Source of the DNA: Candidatus Binatia bacterium
GTDB taxonomy: Bacteria; Desulfobacterota; Binatia; Bin18
Direction: 5' to 3'
NCBI GenBank assembly: GCA_951812575.1
Contig: OX638322.1
Span: 1 to 64,000, forward strand
Length of the DNA stretch: 64,000 bases
Below the pieces are notes generated by a model that saw only the letters and a list, made by a program, of their open reading frames with translations, did not search any database and had not been told where the DNA came from. A program made the translations under genes and the position numbers. The first letter of the stretch is position 1. Every line of letters starts with the position of its first letter. Below are positions 1-9,260 of the stretch, piece after piece.

Positions 1-129
1 CATACAGGCTAACGCCCTGAGAGCATATTCGCTTTTCTTCGAGATTTTCATAAACCCCTACTTATTTAGTAGACAATATCCTTCTTGGTCAATCCCCATG
101 TATTTCCAGAGTTTTTACTCGAAGGGTGC

Positions 130-157
130 TTGACAGGCAGGAATAAATATCTATAGG
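130..157 (+). promoter_or_regulatory. Candidate sigma70-type promoter for the sulfite/nitrite reductase gene
   Basis: TTGACA at 130-135 is followed after 16 bases by TATAGG at 152-157, about 80 bases before the ATG of the reductase gene. The rest of the 239-base leader is AT-rich and holds no other gene or obvious riboswitch. This is pattern matching only; the -10 is a weak match. Confidence 0.35.
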
Positions 158-239
158 TAGGCACTTAAAACTATAAAAACCGTAGACTTAATAGAGTTTA
201 AGATCTCATACTGAACAACTGACTCCGAGGAGACCAAGC

Positions 240-2048
240 ATGTATACAGCAGGCGACCAGAGGGGACATGCAGGCACGCTTGAGAACCCTGAAGTGCGCC
301 CGCATATTCCCGGCCGTGTCATTCCTATTCTCGAAAGGGAATTCAACGATTTTGATGCCGACGCGCAAAGGTTCCTTGATGGGGAGATAGACCGTCAGAC
401 ATTTATGGGTTTCCGGCTCCGCCAGGGTGTCTATGGACAACGGCAGCCGGACGTCCAGATGATCCGGGTCAAGCTCCCTTTCGGTGGATTCACGCCGGAC
501 CAGTTCGACACTTTTGCCGAGATAGCCGAAACTTATGCACCTCTTAAAAAAGGCCACATTACCACCCGGCAAAATGTCCAGTTCCATTTCATTCCCCTGT
601 TAGAAGCCGCACGGATACTGCGAAAGCTTGGCGACGCCGGTTTGTCGACGCGGGAGGCGTGCGGCAACACGGTCCGGAATGTGGTGTGTGATCCCTTTGC
701 CGGTGTCGACCCGGACGAGGCATTTGACCCCACCCCATACGTGGGCGCACTGGTCCGCTATTTCATTCGGAACGAACTGACCCAGACTCTTCCCCGAAAA
801 TTCAAGGTCGCCTTCTCCAGTACCGAGAAAGATCGTGCGGTGACGGGCATCCACGATCTGGGTTTTATTCCCCGTCTCAAAGACGGTCGCAAGGGTTTCC
901 GCGTCTATACCGGCGGGGGGACATCGATTCTACCTCGGGTGGGCCGTGTTTTGTATGACTTTGTTGGGCTGAACGACTATCTCAAAGTCGCGGAAGCGGT
1001 CATCCGTATTTTTGACCGACAAGACGAGTTGCGTCAAAACCGCTCCCGCGCCCGGATGAAATTCTTTATCGATCGGATTGGTCTGGAGGCATTTCGCGCG
1101 CTCGTTGACGCGGAGATGCAAGGCGACTGGGTCAACAAGCGCGACCTTGACCCCGAGCTCCTGCAATGGAACGACAACGAAGAAGAGCGGGCTCCGCGAG
1201 CCCCCAGCAAGCCCGGTAGCCCGAACGGCGACCCTCAGGAGTTCGCCCGCTGGGCTGCGGCCAATGTGCAGCCGCAACGCCAGGAGGGATTTTCGACTGC
1301 AGAAGTGAAAATTCCTCAGGGGAATCTGACGCCGGAACAGTTCCGCGGCGTGGCCCAGATCGTGCGCGGGTTCACCGGGGGTCACGCTCGAACATCGGAC
1401 GAACAGAACGTCGTGCTGCGTTGGGTTCGGAATGAGAGCCTATACGATGTGTGGAGGCGATTGCAGGCAATCGGTCTGGGCGATGCCGGGGCACACCAGA
1501 TCAATGACCTCGTGAGTTGTCCTGGGACTGACAGTTGCAAGCTCGGCATTACGAACTCCATGGGACTGGCGCGAGCCATTCAACAGCGAGTTGAAGCCCT
1601 TGCCATCGATGATCCGCTTACCAAAAAAATCCATATCAAGATAAGCGGCTGTCCCAACGGCTGTGGACGCCACCATATTGCCGATATCGGCTTTTACGGC
1701 GCGGCCATGAAGTTCGACAAGCATCAGGTCCCCGCCTATATCGTCATGCTGGGCGGCCAATACGATGCGGGCCAGGTCCGTATGGGCCAACGTCTGGATG
1801 TCCGTGTTCCGGCAAAACGCGTCCCCGAGGCGGTCGAACGATTCGTCCGGCATTATCAGGCGTATCGCCACGCGTGCGAGGCGTTCGCCGCCTTCGTCGA
1901 GCGCGTGGGAATCGGTCCGTTTGAAGGTCTGATCACAGATCTCTCACTTCCGGTGACGTTTGACGATAGGCATATGCACGAGTTTATCGATTGGAACCAG
2001 AATCGGGTCTATAAACTCGAACGCGGCGAGGGCGAGTGCACGGCCTAG
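240..2048 (+). CDS. Ferredoxin-type nitrite/sulfite reductase (siroheme, 4Fe-4S)
   Basis: This 602-residue cytoplasmic protein carries the siroheme/4Fe-4S cysteine pattern of the nitrite/sulfite reductase hemoprotein family. There is a C-x5-C pair in SCPGTDSCKLG near residue 427-433 and a C-x3-C pair in SGCPNGCGRHH near residue 471-475. The usual duplicated ferredoxin-like half plus siroheme half arrangement fits the length. It would reduce sulfite to sulfide or nitrite to ammonium with six electrons, probably from ferredoxin; sequence alone does not settle the substrate. A cysteine synthase about 2.7 kb downstream makes sulfite plausible but they are not in one operon. The ATG is preceded by GAGGAG, which supports this start. 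The gene stands alone and converges on the aminotransferase gene. Confidence 0.88.
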   Translation: MYTAGDQRGHAGTLENPEVRPHIPGRVIPILEREFNDFDADAQRFLDGEIDRQTFMGFRLRQGVYGQRQPDVQMIRVKLPFGGFTPDQFDTFAEIAETYAPLKKGHITTRQNVQFHFIPLLEAARILRKLGDAGLSTREACGNTVRNVVCDPFAGVDPDEAFDPTPYVGALVRYFIRNELTQTLPRKFKVAFSSTEKDRAVTGIHDLGFIPRLKDGRKGFRVYTGGGTSILPRVGRVLYDFVGLNDYLKVAEAVIRIFDRQDELRQNRSRARMKFFIDRIGLEAFRALVDAEMQGDWVNKRDLDPELLQWNDNEEERAPRAPSKPGSPNGDPQEFARWAAANVQPQRQEGFSTAEVKIPQGNLTPEQFRGVAQIVRGFTGGHARTSDEQNVVLRWVRNESLYDVWRRLQAIGLGDAGAHQINDLVSCPGTDSCKLGITNSMGLARAIQQRVEALAIDDPLTKKIHIKISGCPNGCGRHHIADIGFYGAAMKFDKHQVPAYIVMLGGQYDAGQVRMGQRLDVRVPAKRVPEAVERFVRHYQAYRHACEAFAAFVERVGIGPFEGLITDLSLPVTFDDRHMHEFIDWNQNRVYKLERGEGECTA

Positions 2049-2103
2049 ACACTCTTCAACCGTCAAACCTGACGCAGAGTCGCTGAAACGGAGTGAGCAA
2101 AAA

Positions 2104-2157
2104 GCGCGGTATGCACTGCGTTCTGGAGAGCGGCCGTTTTGAGCGCGAATACCGCGC
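2104..2157. repeat. Inverted repeat between convergent genes
   Basis: GCGCGGTAT at 2104-2112 and its exact complement ATACCGCGC at 2149-2157 flank a 36-base spacer in the 155-base gap between the reductase and the aminotransferase. There is no T-run, so it is not a classical intrinsic terminator. It could still fold as a stem at the 3' ends of both transcripts. Confidence 0.3.
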
Positions 2158-2203
2158 GAACTTTTACCGGAATGGCGAGGGCATTGCCGGCGTTTCCCCC
2201 GCG

Positions 2204-3262
2204 CTACGACTCGATGACCTCGGCAAACGCCTGCATGAACCGCTGCATCTGTTCAAGCGTCCCCAGGCTCAGCCGAAAACTGCCGTCAATCACGGGCTTC
2301 CCCCGCATGTTGCGGACCAGGATGCCTTGCTCGCGCAGGGCATTTTCAACCACCTCGCACTCTCGCGGCGGCCAGACGAGCAGATAGTTACCGCCTTGCC
2401 CAAAATATCGCACGCCTAAACGCCGGAGCTGTTGCGTCACCCATTCCCTGGCAGCCTGGACCTGCTGGACGTACTGTTCGACATAATCACGATCGGCGAG
2501 CGCGGCTTTTCCGGCGATCACCGCAAAGGCGTTAATATCATAGGGGCCGGTGACACGGCTGAGCCGACCCACCACCTCGGGCTGACCAATGGCAAAGCCC
2601 AGCCGCAAAGCGGCCAGGCCCGCAGATTTGGACAGGGACTGAAGCACCACAATATTGCCCAGTTCAAGGGCGGCCGGCAGGACCGACTTCTTCGTGAAAT
2701 CCGCGTATAACTCGTCCACCACAATCAGGGTATCGGGCGCGGCGCGGGCCAACTCCAGCAAGGTCTGCGGTTCGAGTAGGGTGCCGGTTGGATTGTTGGG
2801 ATTACAGATAAAACAGAGCCGAGGCGTCTGCGTGAGCCGTTCACACATGGACTCAAGCGGGAAACTCAAGTCATCGGGATACAGGACTTCATCCTGTTGC
2901 ATGCCGTGCTGGAGGGCGCACGGCTTGTAATAGCCAAAGGTCGGCGCGGTTGTCAGAAAGGTACTTCCCTTTTCGCCATAGACATCAAAGATGGTGTGAA
3001 TGGCCGCATCCACCCCGTTAAAAGCTTCCACGTAGCGGGCCGGGACGTTGATGGACGCTGCATACGCCTCGTTCAGGCCGGCATATTCCGGATAGGTCGC
3101 ATAGGCATTGGGCGGGAGACTGCGAATGGCCTCAACGACCTTTGGGCTTGGGCCGACCGTGTTTTCATTAAAGTCGAGGCGCAGCATGGGCCGCCGCCCT
3201 TCGAGCGGGGCAACATAGGGCTCAAGCTGTTCGATTTCAGACCTGGCCTTGATCATAACCAC
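2204..3262 (-). CDS. PLP-dependent class I/II aminotransferase, histidinol-phosphate aminotransferase-like
   Basis: The 352-residue protein has fold-type I aminotransferase signatures: a DFNEN segment near residue 30, the CNPNNPTG substrate/cofactor loop near residue 153-160, DELYADF (PLP-pyridine aspartate) and SLSKSAGLAALRLGFAIG with the PLP lysine. The length and DFNENTVGPSP opening resemble HisC, which transaminates imidazole-acetol phosphate. No other histidine genes are nearby, so another amino acid is possible. It starts with GTG (ATG two codons later is an alternative) and lies 24 bases after the luciferase-like oxidoreductase gene, which suggests co-transcription. Confidence 0.8.
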   Translation of the reverse strand: MVMIKARSEIEQLEPYVAPLEGRRPMLRLDFNENTVGPSPKVVEAIRSLPPNAYATYPEYAGLNEAYAASINVPARYVEAFNGVDAAIHTIFDVYGEKGSTFLTTAPTFGYYKPCALQHGMQQDEVLYPDDLSFPLESMCERLTQTPRLCFICNPNNPTGTLLEPQTLLELARAAPDTLIVVDELYADFTKKSVLPAALELGNIVVLQSLSKSAGLAALRLGFAIGQPEVVGRLSRVTGPYDINAFAVIAGKAALADRDYVEQYVQQVQAAREWVTQQLRRLGVRYFGQGGNYLLVWPPRECEVVENALREQGILVRNMRGKPVIDGSFRLSLGTLEQMQRFMQAFAEVIES

Positions 3263-3286
3263 GCGATCTGGTGATTCCGTCTGCCA

Positions 3287-4210
3287 CTACCCAAAATGGG
3301 GCAGGATGTCTTGCCCATAATGTTCAAGCTGAGACGGGATATCAGCCGGCGGGCAGATAGGCCGGAGCACAAATTTATCGCAACCGACTTCCACAAAGCG
3401 CTCGATCTGCTCCACGCACTCTTGGGCCGAACCGATCAACGAGCGCCGCATGATGGCCTCCGGATCGACCCGCAAGCCGTGGAAGAACGGCTCAACCGTT
3501 TTCATGGCCGCAGCCCGGTCGTCGCACACATGAGTGAAGAGCAGCACCCCGGCCTCGCGCGGATCAATCGTCCGTCCATACTCTTCCCCATACACCTTGA
3601 GCTTTTCCATATCGCGCTGAAACTCGACGGGTGAGGTCAATGCGGGGAACCAGCCGTCCCCGAGACGAACGACGCGTTTGAGAATCGCATCACTCTTGCC
3701 GCCAATCCAGATATCGAGCGCCCCCTGCTTCGGTTTGGGCTCAAGCGTCACATCCTCAAAATGGTAGAACTCACCATGATGCGTGACGTGCGATTCCGTC
3801 CAGAGTTTGCGCAGAATCTCAATCCCTTCCTCAAGGCGACGGCCACGAGCCTGAGGAGGCACCCCGCACGCAACCAAATCGCGCGGATCGTTGCCGCTCC
3901 CGACGGCCATGATCATCCGTCCGTTTGAAAGATAGTCGAGGGTGGCATAGGTCTTGGCCACCTGGACCGGATGGCGCGCCGGCAGGGTAAAGACGCTCGG
4001 TCCCATTTTCAGGCGGGAGGTGCGACCGGCAATCATGGCGAACAAACAGGAGATGTCCAGCGTGGGGTTAATGGTCACGATATGATCGGACAACCATAAC
4101 GAATCAAGCCCGGCGGCCTCTGCCGCTGCTGCGCTGCTGCACAGGAGTTCGGGGTCGGGTAAGCCATACTTCCACTGTCCAAAGCCGATACCGATTTTTA
4201 CGCCACTCAT
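3287..4210 (-). CDS. LLM-class (luciferase-like) F420-dependent oxidoreductase
   Basis: The 307-residue protein starts [12 protein letters not shown] and continues with the TIM-barrel features of the bacterial luciferase-like superfamily: [17 protein letters not shown] near residue 30, [17 protein letters not shown] near residue 105, and W-I-G-G-K in the second half. Members use F420 or FMN to oxidise or reduce alcohols, aldehydes or xenobiotics; the substrate cannot be read from sequence. The start at the internal ATG is chosen because GGAGGAG lies directly upstream. The longer open frame upstream has no such site and would run into the divergent msrB promoter region. An F420:NADP reductase near 18 kb supports F420 as cofactor. 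Confidence 0.8.
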   Translation of the reverse strand: MSGVKIGIGFGQWKYGLPDPELLCSSAAAAEAAGLDSLWLSDHIVTINPTLDISCLFAMIAGRTSRLKMGPSVFTLPARHPVQVAKTYATLDYLSNGRMIMAVGSGNDPRDLVACGVPPQARGRRLEEGIEILRKLWTESHVTHHGEFYHFEDVTLEPKPKQGALDIWIGGKSDAILKRVVRLGDGWFPALTSPVEFQRDMEKLKVYGEEYGRTIDPREAGVLLFTHVCDDRAAAMKTVEPFFHGLRVDPEAIMRRSLIGSAQECVEQIERFVEVGCDKFVLRPICPPADIPSQLEHYGQDILPHFG

Positions 4211-4310
4211 GGTGCTCCTCCGCGCTCTTTCCGACGGGTGCTTCTCGCTGTATATAGGTGAAGCTATCAGACGGGAGCAAAGAGTACAGACCAACGAGGG
4301 AGCGTACACT

Positions 4311-4703
4311 ATGGGCAGTAAAGTCGAGAAGACCGAAGAGGAATGGCGCGCGCAGCTCACCCCCGAGCAGTTTGCCGTCTGTCGGATGAAGGCGACCGAG
4401 CGACCGTTCTCGGGCGAATACGACGCCTGCAAGGATGAGGGCATCTATCAGTGCGTGTGTTGCGGCACCGAATTGTTTCACTCCTCTACCAAATACGAAT
4501 CGGGCAGTGGTTGGCCCAGCTTCTGGGAGCCGACGCAGCCGGACAGCGTGCGTCTGGAGACGGACCAGAGCCACGGCATGATCCGGACCGAAGTACTGTG
4601 CAACACCTGCGATGCGCATTTGGGCCATGTCTTTGACGATGGCCCACCGCCAACCGGGCAGCGCTACTGTATGAACTCTATCTCGCTTCAGCTCAAGAAG
4701 TGA
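4311..4703 (+). CDS. msrB: Peptide-methionine (R)-S-oxide reductase MsrB
   Basis: This 130-residue protein reduces methionine-R-sulfoxide in oxidised proteins. It shows the two zinc C-x2-C pairs (CVCC and [10 protein letters not shown]), the SGSGWPSFW substrate pocket, and the catalytic cysteine in RYCMNSISL near the C-terminus. Length is normal for a stand-alone MsrB. The start [12 protein letters not shown] is chosen because GAGGGA lies upstream and homology begins there; the frame is open further upstream without support. It is transcribed divergently from the luciferase-like oxidoreductase across about 100 bases. Confidence 0.93.
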   Translation: MGSKVEKTEEEWRAQLTPEQFAVCRMKATERPFSGEYDACKDEGIYQCVCCGTELFHSSTKYESGSGWPSFWEPTQPDSVRLETDQSHGMIRTEVLCNTCDAHLGHVFDDGPPPTGQRYCMNSISLQLKK

Positions 4704-4781
4704 AGCAGAGGACGGGCATCCGTCCTTACTGACCGGCGCTCTGCGTCGGCACCGAGCGGCAAGCTAGCCACGGCAACCAGG

Positions 4782-5711
4782 ATGGCTCGTTTGTTTCACG
4801 ACATCACCGCAACCATTGGCCATACGCCCTTAGTGCGGCTCAATCGCCTCACGCAGGGTATGGAAGCAGAGGTGTATGCCAAGCTGGAGTTCTTCAACCC
4901 CCTGGGTAGCGTGAAAGATCGGATTGGCTCCAATATGATTGCGGCCGCAGAACAGGCCGGCAAGCTCAATGCGAATAGTGTCATCATTGAACCGACCAGT
5001 GGCAACACTGGTATCGCCCTCGCCTTTGTTGCCGCAGCCCGGGGCTATCGGATCATCCTGACCATGCCCGACTCCATGAGCGTGGAGCGGCGCAATCTGC
5101 TGCGCCTCCTTGGCGCGGAACTGGTCCTCACACCCGCCAGCGAAGGGATGCCCGGAGCAATTCGCAAAGCCGAGGAGCTCGCCGTAAGCATCACCCACGC
5201 CTTTATTCCGCAGCAGTTTGAGAATCCGGCCAACCCGGACATTCATCGCCGGACCACGGCCCGTGAGATTTGGGAAGACACCGACGGCCAAGTCGATATT
5301 TTTATCAGCGGTGTGGGAACGGGTGGGACCATCACTGGCGTGTCTGAGGTGATTAAGCCTCTCAAACCGAGTTTCCAGGCCATCGCCGTCGAGCCGGCCA
5401 GTTCGGCAGTACTCTCGGGCGGCCAGCCGGGACCTACCCGGATTCAAGGGATCGGCGCCGGGTTCGTCCCGGCTATTCTGAATAGCGGCATTATTGATAA
5501 AATCATCACCGTTCGTGATGAAGATGCGCTCGCCACGGCGCGCCGGCTTGCCAGGCACGAGGGCATTCCCGCCGGCATCAGCAGCGGCGCCACAGTCTGG
5601 GCCGCGCTCCAGGTCGCTGCCCGTCCCGAAAATGCTGGAAAAATGCTCGTTGTTATTCTGGCCAGCTCGGCCGAGCGGTATTTGAGTACGGCGTTGGTTG
5701 AGGACCTCTAG
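4782..5711 (+). CDS. cysK: Cysteine synthase (O-acetylserine sulfhydrylase)
   Basis: The 309-residue enzyme joins O-acetylserine and sulfide to make cysteine. [11 protein letters not shown] carries the PLP lysine (about K45), TSGNTGI is the substrate loop near residue 70, and GTGGTITG is the phosphate-binding loop near residue 177. Length matches the CysK/CysM group; CysM or cystathionine synthase activity cannot be fully excluded. The gene is 78 bases after msrB on the same strand and converges with the SDR gene, leaving only 15 bases between stops. Confidence 0.9.
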   Translation: MARLFHDITATIGHTPLVRLNRLTQGMEAEVYAKLEFFNPLGSVKDRIGSNMIAAAEQAGKLNANSVIIEPTSGNTGIALAFVAAARGYRIILTMPDSMSVERRNLLRLLGAELVLTPASEGMPGAIRKAEELAVSITHAFIPQQFENPANPDIHRRTTAREIWEDTDGQVDIFISGVGTGGTITGVSEVIKPLKPSFQAIAVEPASSAVLSGGQPGPTRIQGIGAGFVPAILNSGIIDKIITVRDEDALATARRLARHEGIPAGISSGATVWAALQVAARPENAGKMLVVILASSAERYLSTALVEDL

Positions 5712-5726
5712 GGCGAACGATCTCCC

Positions 5727-6641
5727 CTACCCTTTCGGCTTGACCATCTTGAAAACTTTACGGATCACAGCCGAGGCATTCTCATACGGTGCTGCCTCGC
5801 CCATGTCCGTAATCTCCGTATAGCGCTCACGAATCTGATCCGGCTGTGGAGTCGTCTCGGTGTCAAACAGTACCCCGGCCGCTTCCCGGACTTCTATCTT
5901 GGCGTAATAGCCTGCCCCGGCCTGGATGATATGCCCGGAGTCCGTATTGTCGGGCGCGCACAGCCAGGCAACCGCGGCGGTGACAAACTCGGGTTTCATC
6001 AACGGCGCGTATTGCGGTGTGGTGGCCGGTTCGGACATGCGTGTCAGCGCAATCGGGGCAATCGCGTTGACGGTGATATTATAGCGTCGGCCCTCTTCCT
6101 TGAGGGAGTTCATGAGCCCAATCAGGGCCATTTTCGCGGTCCCATAGTTGGTATGGCCATGATTGCCGTACAGGCCGGCGGATGACGTAGTCATTACCAC
6201 GCGGCCAAAACTCTTCTCTCGCATGATGGGCCAGGCCGCGTGAGTACAATAGACCGCCCCCATGAGATGCACGTCAATCAGCGACCGAAAATCATCCAGG
6301 TCCATTTTGGCAAAGCTTTTATCCCGCACGTTTCCCGCGTTGTTAATCAGGATGTCCACCGTACCAAAGGTATCCAGCGCGGTTTGGATAACACGCTGCC
6401 CACCCTCTTCGGTGGCAACCGTATCGTAGTTCGCCACCGCCTCCCCACCTGCGGCTATAATCTCCTCCACAACCGCATCAGCCACCGCCCGCGAGCCCCC
6501 GGTGCCCGCGACCGTTCCTCCAAGATCGTTCACCACCACCTTCGCCCCACGCGAAGCGAGGAAGAGAGCGTGGCTTTTCCCCAGGCCGTTGCCCGCGCCG
6601 GTGATGACGGCGACTTTATTGTCAAAACGAATGTTGGTCAT
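5727..6641 (-). CDS. SDR-family dehydrogenase, 3-hydroxyacyl-CoA dehydrogenase-like
   Basis: The 304-residue Rossmann protein has TGAGNGLG (NAD(P) binding) near residue 14, NNAGN near residue 95, and the catalytic S...Y-x3-K in SSAGLYGNHGHTNYGTAK near residue 150. The VVVNDLGG segment and length resemble the dehydrogenase domain of peroxisomal multifunctional enzyme type 2, so an acyl-CoA substrate is likely but unproven. The start MTNIRFDNK is preceded by AAGGAA; the longer frame adds a basic stretch not typical of the family. Confidence 0.82.
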   Translation of the reverse strand: MTNIRFDNKVAVITGAGNGLGKSHALFLASRGAKVVVNDLGGTVAGTGGSRAVADAVVEEIIAAGGEAVANYDTVATEEGGQRVIQTALDTFGTVDILINNAGNVRDKSFAKMDLDDFRSLIDVHLMGAVYCTHAAWPIMREKSFGRVVMTTSSAGLYGNHGHTNYGTAKMALIGLMNSLKEEGRRYNITVNAIAPIALTRMSEPATTPQYAPLMKPEFVTAAVAWLCAPDNTDSGHIIQAGAGYYAKIEVREAAGVLFDTETTPQPDQIRERYTEITDMGEAAPYENASAVIRKVFKMVKPKG

Positions 6642-6873
6642 ACGGTATTTCCTTGTCCTAGGCCGAAAACGATGACGAGTGCGGAAAATCCTTCTCAGAT
6701 ACAATACAATGCATAAGAGAAGCTTCTACCAAACGCAACAAATCGAGCCGTTCTATAGATAAGGAAGGTGGAGGAATTAGGCCTCCAGGGCGCACTGTGG
6801 AAACGATACGGGTAGACCTGTACTAAGGAAAAAGAGTATTTCCACCTTCCACTCATGTCATTTTACCACTATC

Positions 6874-8109
6874 ATGTGGTTAATTATGACAGCATACTAT
6901 CAGCGAGAATTATCTTCCCTCGTCCGGCGTGCACTCAAAACATTCCCCGTTGTCGTTATCACAGGATTGCGGCAGGCGGGGAAGACGACCTTTCTTCAGG
7001 AGGATGTCGCCTTTGAGGGACGGCGGTATGTCACTCTGGATGATTTTGCCGCGCTGGAGGCGGCTCGGCTTGATCCTGAGAGTCTCATTCGCGGGCAAGA
7101 GCCCGTTACAATTGACGAGGTGCAGCGGTGTCCGCAACTGCTGGTTGCCATTAAGCGTGCGGTTGATCAGCAGCGCACGCCTGGCCGGTTTGTATTAAGC
7201 GGTTCCGCCAATCTCTCTTTACTCAAAGGGGTGGGCGAGTCCCTTGCCGGGCGGGCGATTTCGCTTCCCTTGCAGCCTTTCACCCGGCGCGAACGACGTG
7301 GTGCGACGCAGGCACCGTTCCTTGTCTCTTTCTTGAAAGAGCTGCAACTTCCTCCTGCTCCGTCGCTGTCAGTTCTAACGGACAGAGAAGTCCTGTATGG
7401 CGGTATGCCGTCCGTCGTCGTTGGCGAAGATATTGATCGAGACCTGTGGCTGCTGGGCTATGAGCAAACCTATCTTGAGCGCGACGTGCGGGACTTGGCT
7501 CAGGTTGCCGACCTCGTGACGTTTCGGACGCTCCTACGCCTGACAGCAGCTCGAACCGGTCAGATTCTGAATCAGAGCGAAATTGCCCGCGATGCAAAGC
7601 TTCCGGTCAGTACAACGGTGCGGTATCTGGGCCTGTTGGAAACGTCTTTTATCCTTGGCCGTCTTCTGCCGTATATACGCAGTCGCGCAACTCGTTTGTT
7701 GAAATCACCAAAGATATTTCTCACGGATTCAGGCCTGGCCTGTCATTTAACCGCAACCTCAGACCTCAGTGTCGCAGCAGACGAACCATTACGGGGAGCC
7801 GTGTATGAAACCTATGTCTACCAGAATCTGTGCGGCATCCTCGGCGCCCATCTTCCAGATGCCGAGTTAAGCTTCTGGGGCATACAGGGACGCCACGAAG
7901 TCGATTTTATCATTTCTCACAAACGCCGCTGCGTTGCCGTTGAGGTCAAAGCCGCCAGCCGGTTTGGAAAAAACGATTTGGCTGGCCTGCGAGCCTTTCA
8001 AGCAAAAACGCCAGGCGCGCCTGTCGGCATTCTTGCCTATAATGGCACTGAGGCATTTGCGCTGGAGAAGGGGCTGTTCGTGATTCCTCTCGGACTGTTA
8101 CTCTCTTGA
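6874..8109 (+). CDS. AAA+ ATPase with C-terminal DUF4143 domain
   Basis: The 411-residue protein has Walker A GLRQAGKTT at residues 31-39, a Walker B-like VTIDEVQ near residue 80, a sensor-like LSGSAN segment near 110, and a C-terminal DUF4143 region ending in a restriction-endonuclease-like EVDFII...VAVEVKA motif. This family is widespread beside toxin-antitoxin and mobile loci and its cellular role is not established. No good ribosome site precedes the ATG; the ATG at 6886 is an alternative. A decayed second copy of parts of this gene lies at 8676-8764. Confidence 0.85.
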   Translation: MWLIMTAYYQRELSSLVRRALKTFPVVVITGLRQAGKTTFLQEDVAFEGRRYVTLDDFAALEAARLDPESLIRGQEPVTIDEVQRCPQLLVAIKRAVDQQRTPGRFVLSGSANLSLLKGVGESLAGRAISLPLQPFTRRERRGATQAPFLVSFLKELQLPPAPSLSVLTDREVLYGGMPSVVVGEDIDRDLWLLGYEQTYLERDVRDLAQVADLVTFRTLLRLTAARTGQILNQSEIARDAKLPVSTTVRYLGLLETSFILGRLLPYIRSRATRLLKSPKIFLTDSGLACHLTATSDLSVAADEPLRGAVYETYVYQNLCGILGAHLPDAELSFWGIQGRHEVDFIISHKRRCVAVEVKAASRFGKNDLAGLRAFQAKTPGAPVGILAYNGTEAFALEKGLFVIPLGLLLS

Positions 8110-8138
8110 GGGGGTGTCACCGGCGGCGCTTAATCGCG

Positions 8139-8240
8139 CTATTCTGCTGCTGTCATATCGAGCTTCCGTGGACTGAGCCGGTAGCCGAGGGCGTGCATAT
8201 CCCCGACTGCGAAGTCCTTGCGTAATCGCCGCGGGAACAT
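8139..8240 (-). pseudogene. Truncated copy of the HigA-type antidote gene
   Basis: The 79 bases at 8121-8199 match 8765-8843, the 3' end of the antidote gene and its flank, with five mismatches and no gaps. Translation gives the same C-terminal HALGYRLSPRKLDMTA. Past 8200 the similarity jumps to an internal part of the antidote gene, so an internal segment is deleted. No start codon region survives, so this is a remnant, sitting right behind the intact ATPase gene. Confidence 0.75.
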
Positions 8241-8264
8241 GATGATCCATATACAGCCGAACGC

Positions 8265-8582
8265 TCACCGCTGTGAGCCTGATCCCTTCAACTTTTCTTG
8301 AATCAGAGACGGACCAAGGCTGGCTTTTATCGCATCAACTTGAGAGATCTGAGCGTGAATAGCCTGATCAAGTTCGTCCTGGTGGTCGTAATAATAGGCA
8401 AGAGCGCTACAAATCTGGCCACGGGTCAGGTGCGGATGCTGGCGGTGCATTTCATCGACATCCCAATGGTGGGCCAAGCGATCAAGGGCAACTTCGATCG
8501 CCTTCGTCTTCGTACCGGCCAACATCGGCACGCCATCAGGCGTAACGTTGATATGAGGATAGTCGGTGGCGAGCATAGGCAT
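8265..8582 (-). CDS. DUF433-family protein (putative antitoxin-like)
   Basis: The 105-residue product contains the DUF433 pattern GVPMLAGTKTKAIEVALDRL followed by a DVDEMHRQHPHLT helix and an ALAYYYDHQDEL helix. DUF433 proteins have a winged-helix-like fold and often accompany PIN or DUF5615 toxins. No such partner is seen here. The start MPMLATDYPHIN is chosen because GAGGCTGAGGGA lies immediately upstream; an in-frame ATG 32 codons earlier is less likely. The gene sits between two decayed cassette fragments. Confidence 0.7.
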   Translation of the reverse strand: MPMLATDYPHINVTPDGVPMLAGTKTKAIEVALDRLAHHWDVDEMHRQHPHLTRGQICSALAYYYDHQDELDQAIHAQISQVDAIKASLGPSLIQEKLKGSGSQR

Positions 8583-8675
8583 TCCCTCAGCCTCAAGATA
8601 TTCCGACTCTTCAGGTCCGGTCAGAATACCAAACTCATAATGGAAGCGACCGTTAAAGGCAACAAACCGGAGCTC

Positions 8676-8764
8676 CAACAGTTGCAGCTTCCCCCTTCTC
8701 CACCTCTGTCGGTTTTGACAGACAAAGAAGTACAGCGGATATCTTTCTTGAGGAGACCACGGGG
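8676..8764 (+). pseudogene. Remnant of a second DUF4143 ATPase gene
   Basis: The reading frame here gives LQLPPSPPLSVLTDKEV, matching LQLPPAPSLSVLTDREV from the intact ATPase (about residues 156-172). It then jumps to sequence resembling the 3' end and downstream flank of the intact gene, just before the CGGCGGCGCTTAATCGCG block shared by both cassette copies. The body of the gene is missing. Confidence 0.7.
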
Positions 8765-8782
8765 CGGCGGCGCTTAATCGCG

Positions 8783-9103
8783 CTATTTTGTCGCTGTCAT
8801 ATCGAGCTTCCGGGGACTGAGCCGGTAGCCGAGGGCATGCATAATGGCGTTGATACTCTCAAACTTCGGATTACCCTTCTCTGAGAGTGCCTTTTGTAAT
8901 CCCTTTCGGGACAGACCGGCTTCCCGTGCGGTCGTTGTGATGCCTCTGACCTTGCTCATAGTCCGCAACGACGCGAGTAGCGCACCGGTATTCCCATCAC
9001 GAGCATACTCCTCAAAAATGACGGACATATACTCTTCCATCTCCTCGGGGTGGTCGCGAAGGTAGTCCACTTCTATCGCATCTAAGGTTCTAAGTTTTCG
9101 CAT
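8783..9103 (-). CDS. Orphan HigA-type antidote (COG3636-like XRE/HTH protein)
   Basis: The 106-residue protein has an N-terminal helical part and a C-terminal helix-turn-helix, TTAREAGLSRKGLQKALSEK, followed by FESINAIMHALGYRL, typical of putative addiction-module antidote proteins. Such antidotes normally follow a RelE/HigB-like toxin, but no toxin gene is present on either side, so it is an orphan or the partner was lost. The start MRKLRTLDA fits the family. It is divergent from the amidohydrolase gene, separated by about 157 bases. Confidence 0.75.
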   Translation of the reverse strand: MRKLRTLDAIEVDYLRDHPEEMEEYMSVIFEEYARDGNTGALLASLRTMSKVRGITTTAREAGLSRKGLQKALSEKGNPKFESINAIMHALGYRLSPRKLDMTATK

Positions 9104-9260
9104 GGCCCTGATACTCTTTCCAGTACGTTTTCGCGTCGGCAACACCACTCTCTGGAACATTAACAATGTAACATATTTTCCCCTCCCCTCGATCCTGCTA
9201 CAACACATCCCAGAACAATTCGATCATATTGCATTTTCCGTTACGCCAAGGAGGGAGCCG

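Noticed and set aside
14..24. CTGAGA resembling a TPP riboswitch element
   Set aside because: None of the other conserved TPP riboswitch segments are nearby and no thiamine gene follows.
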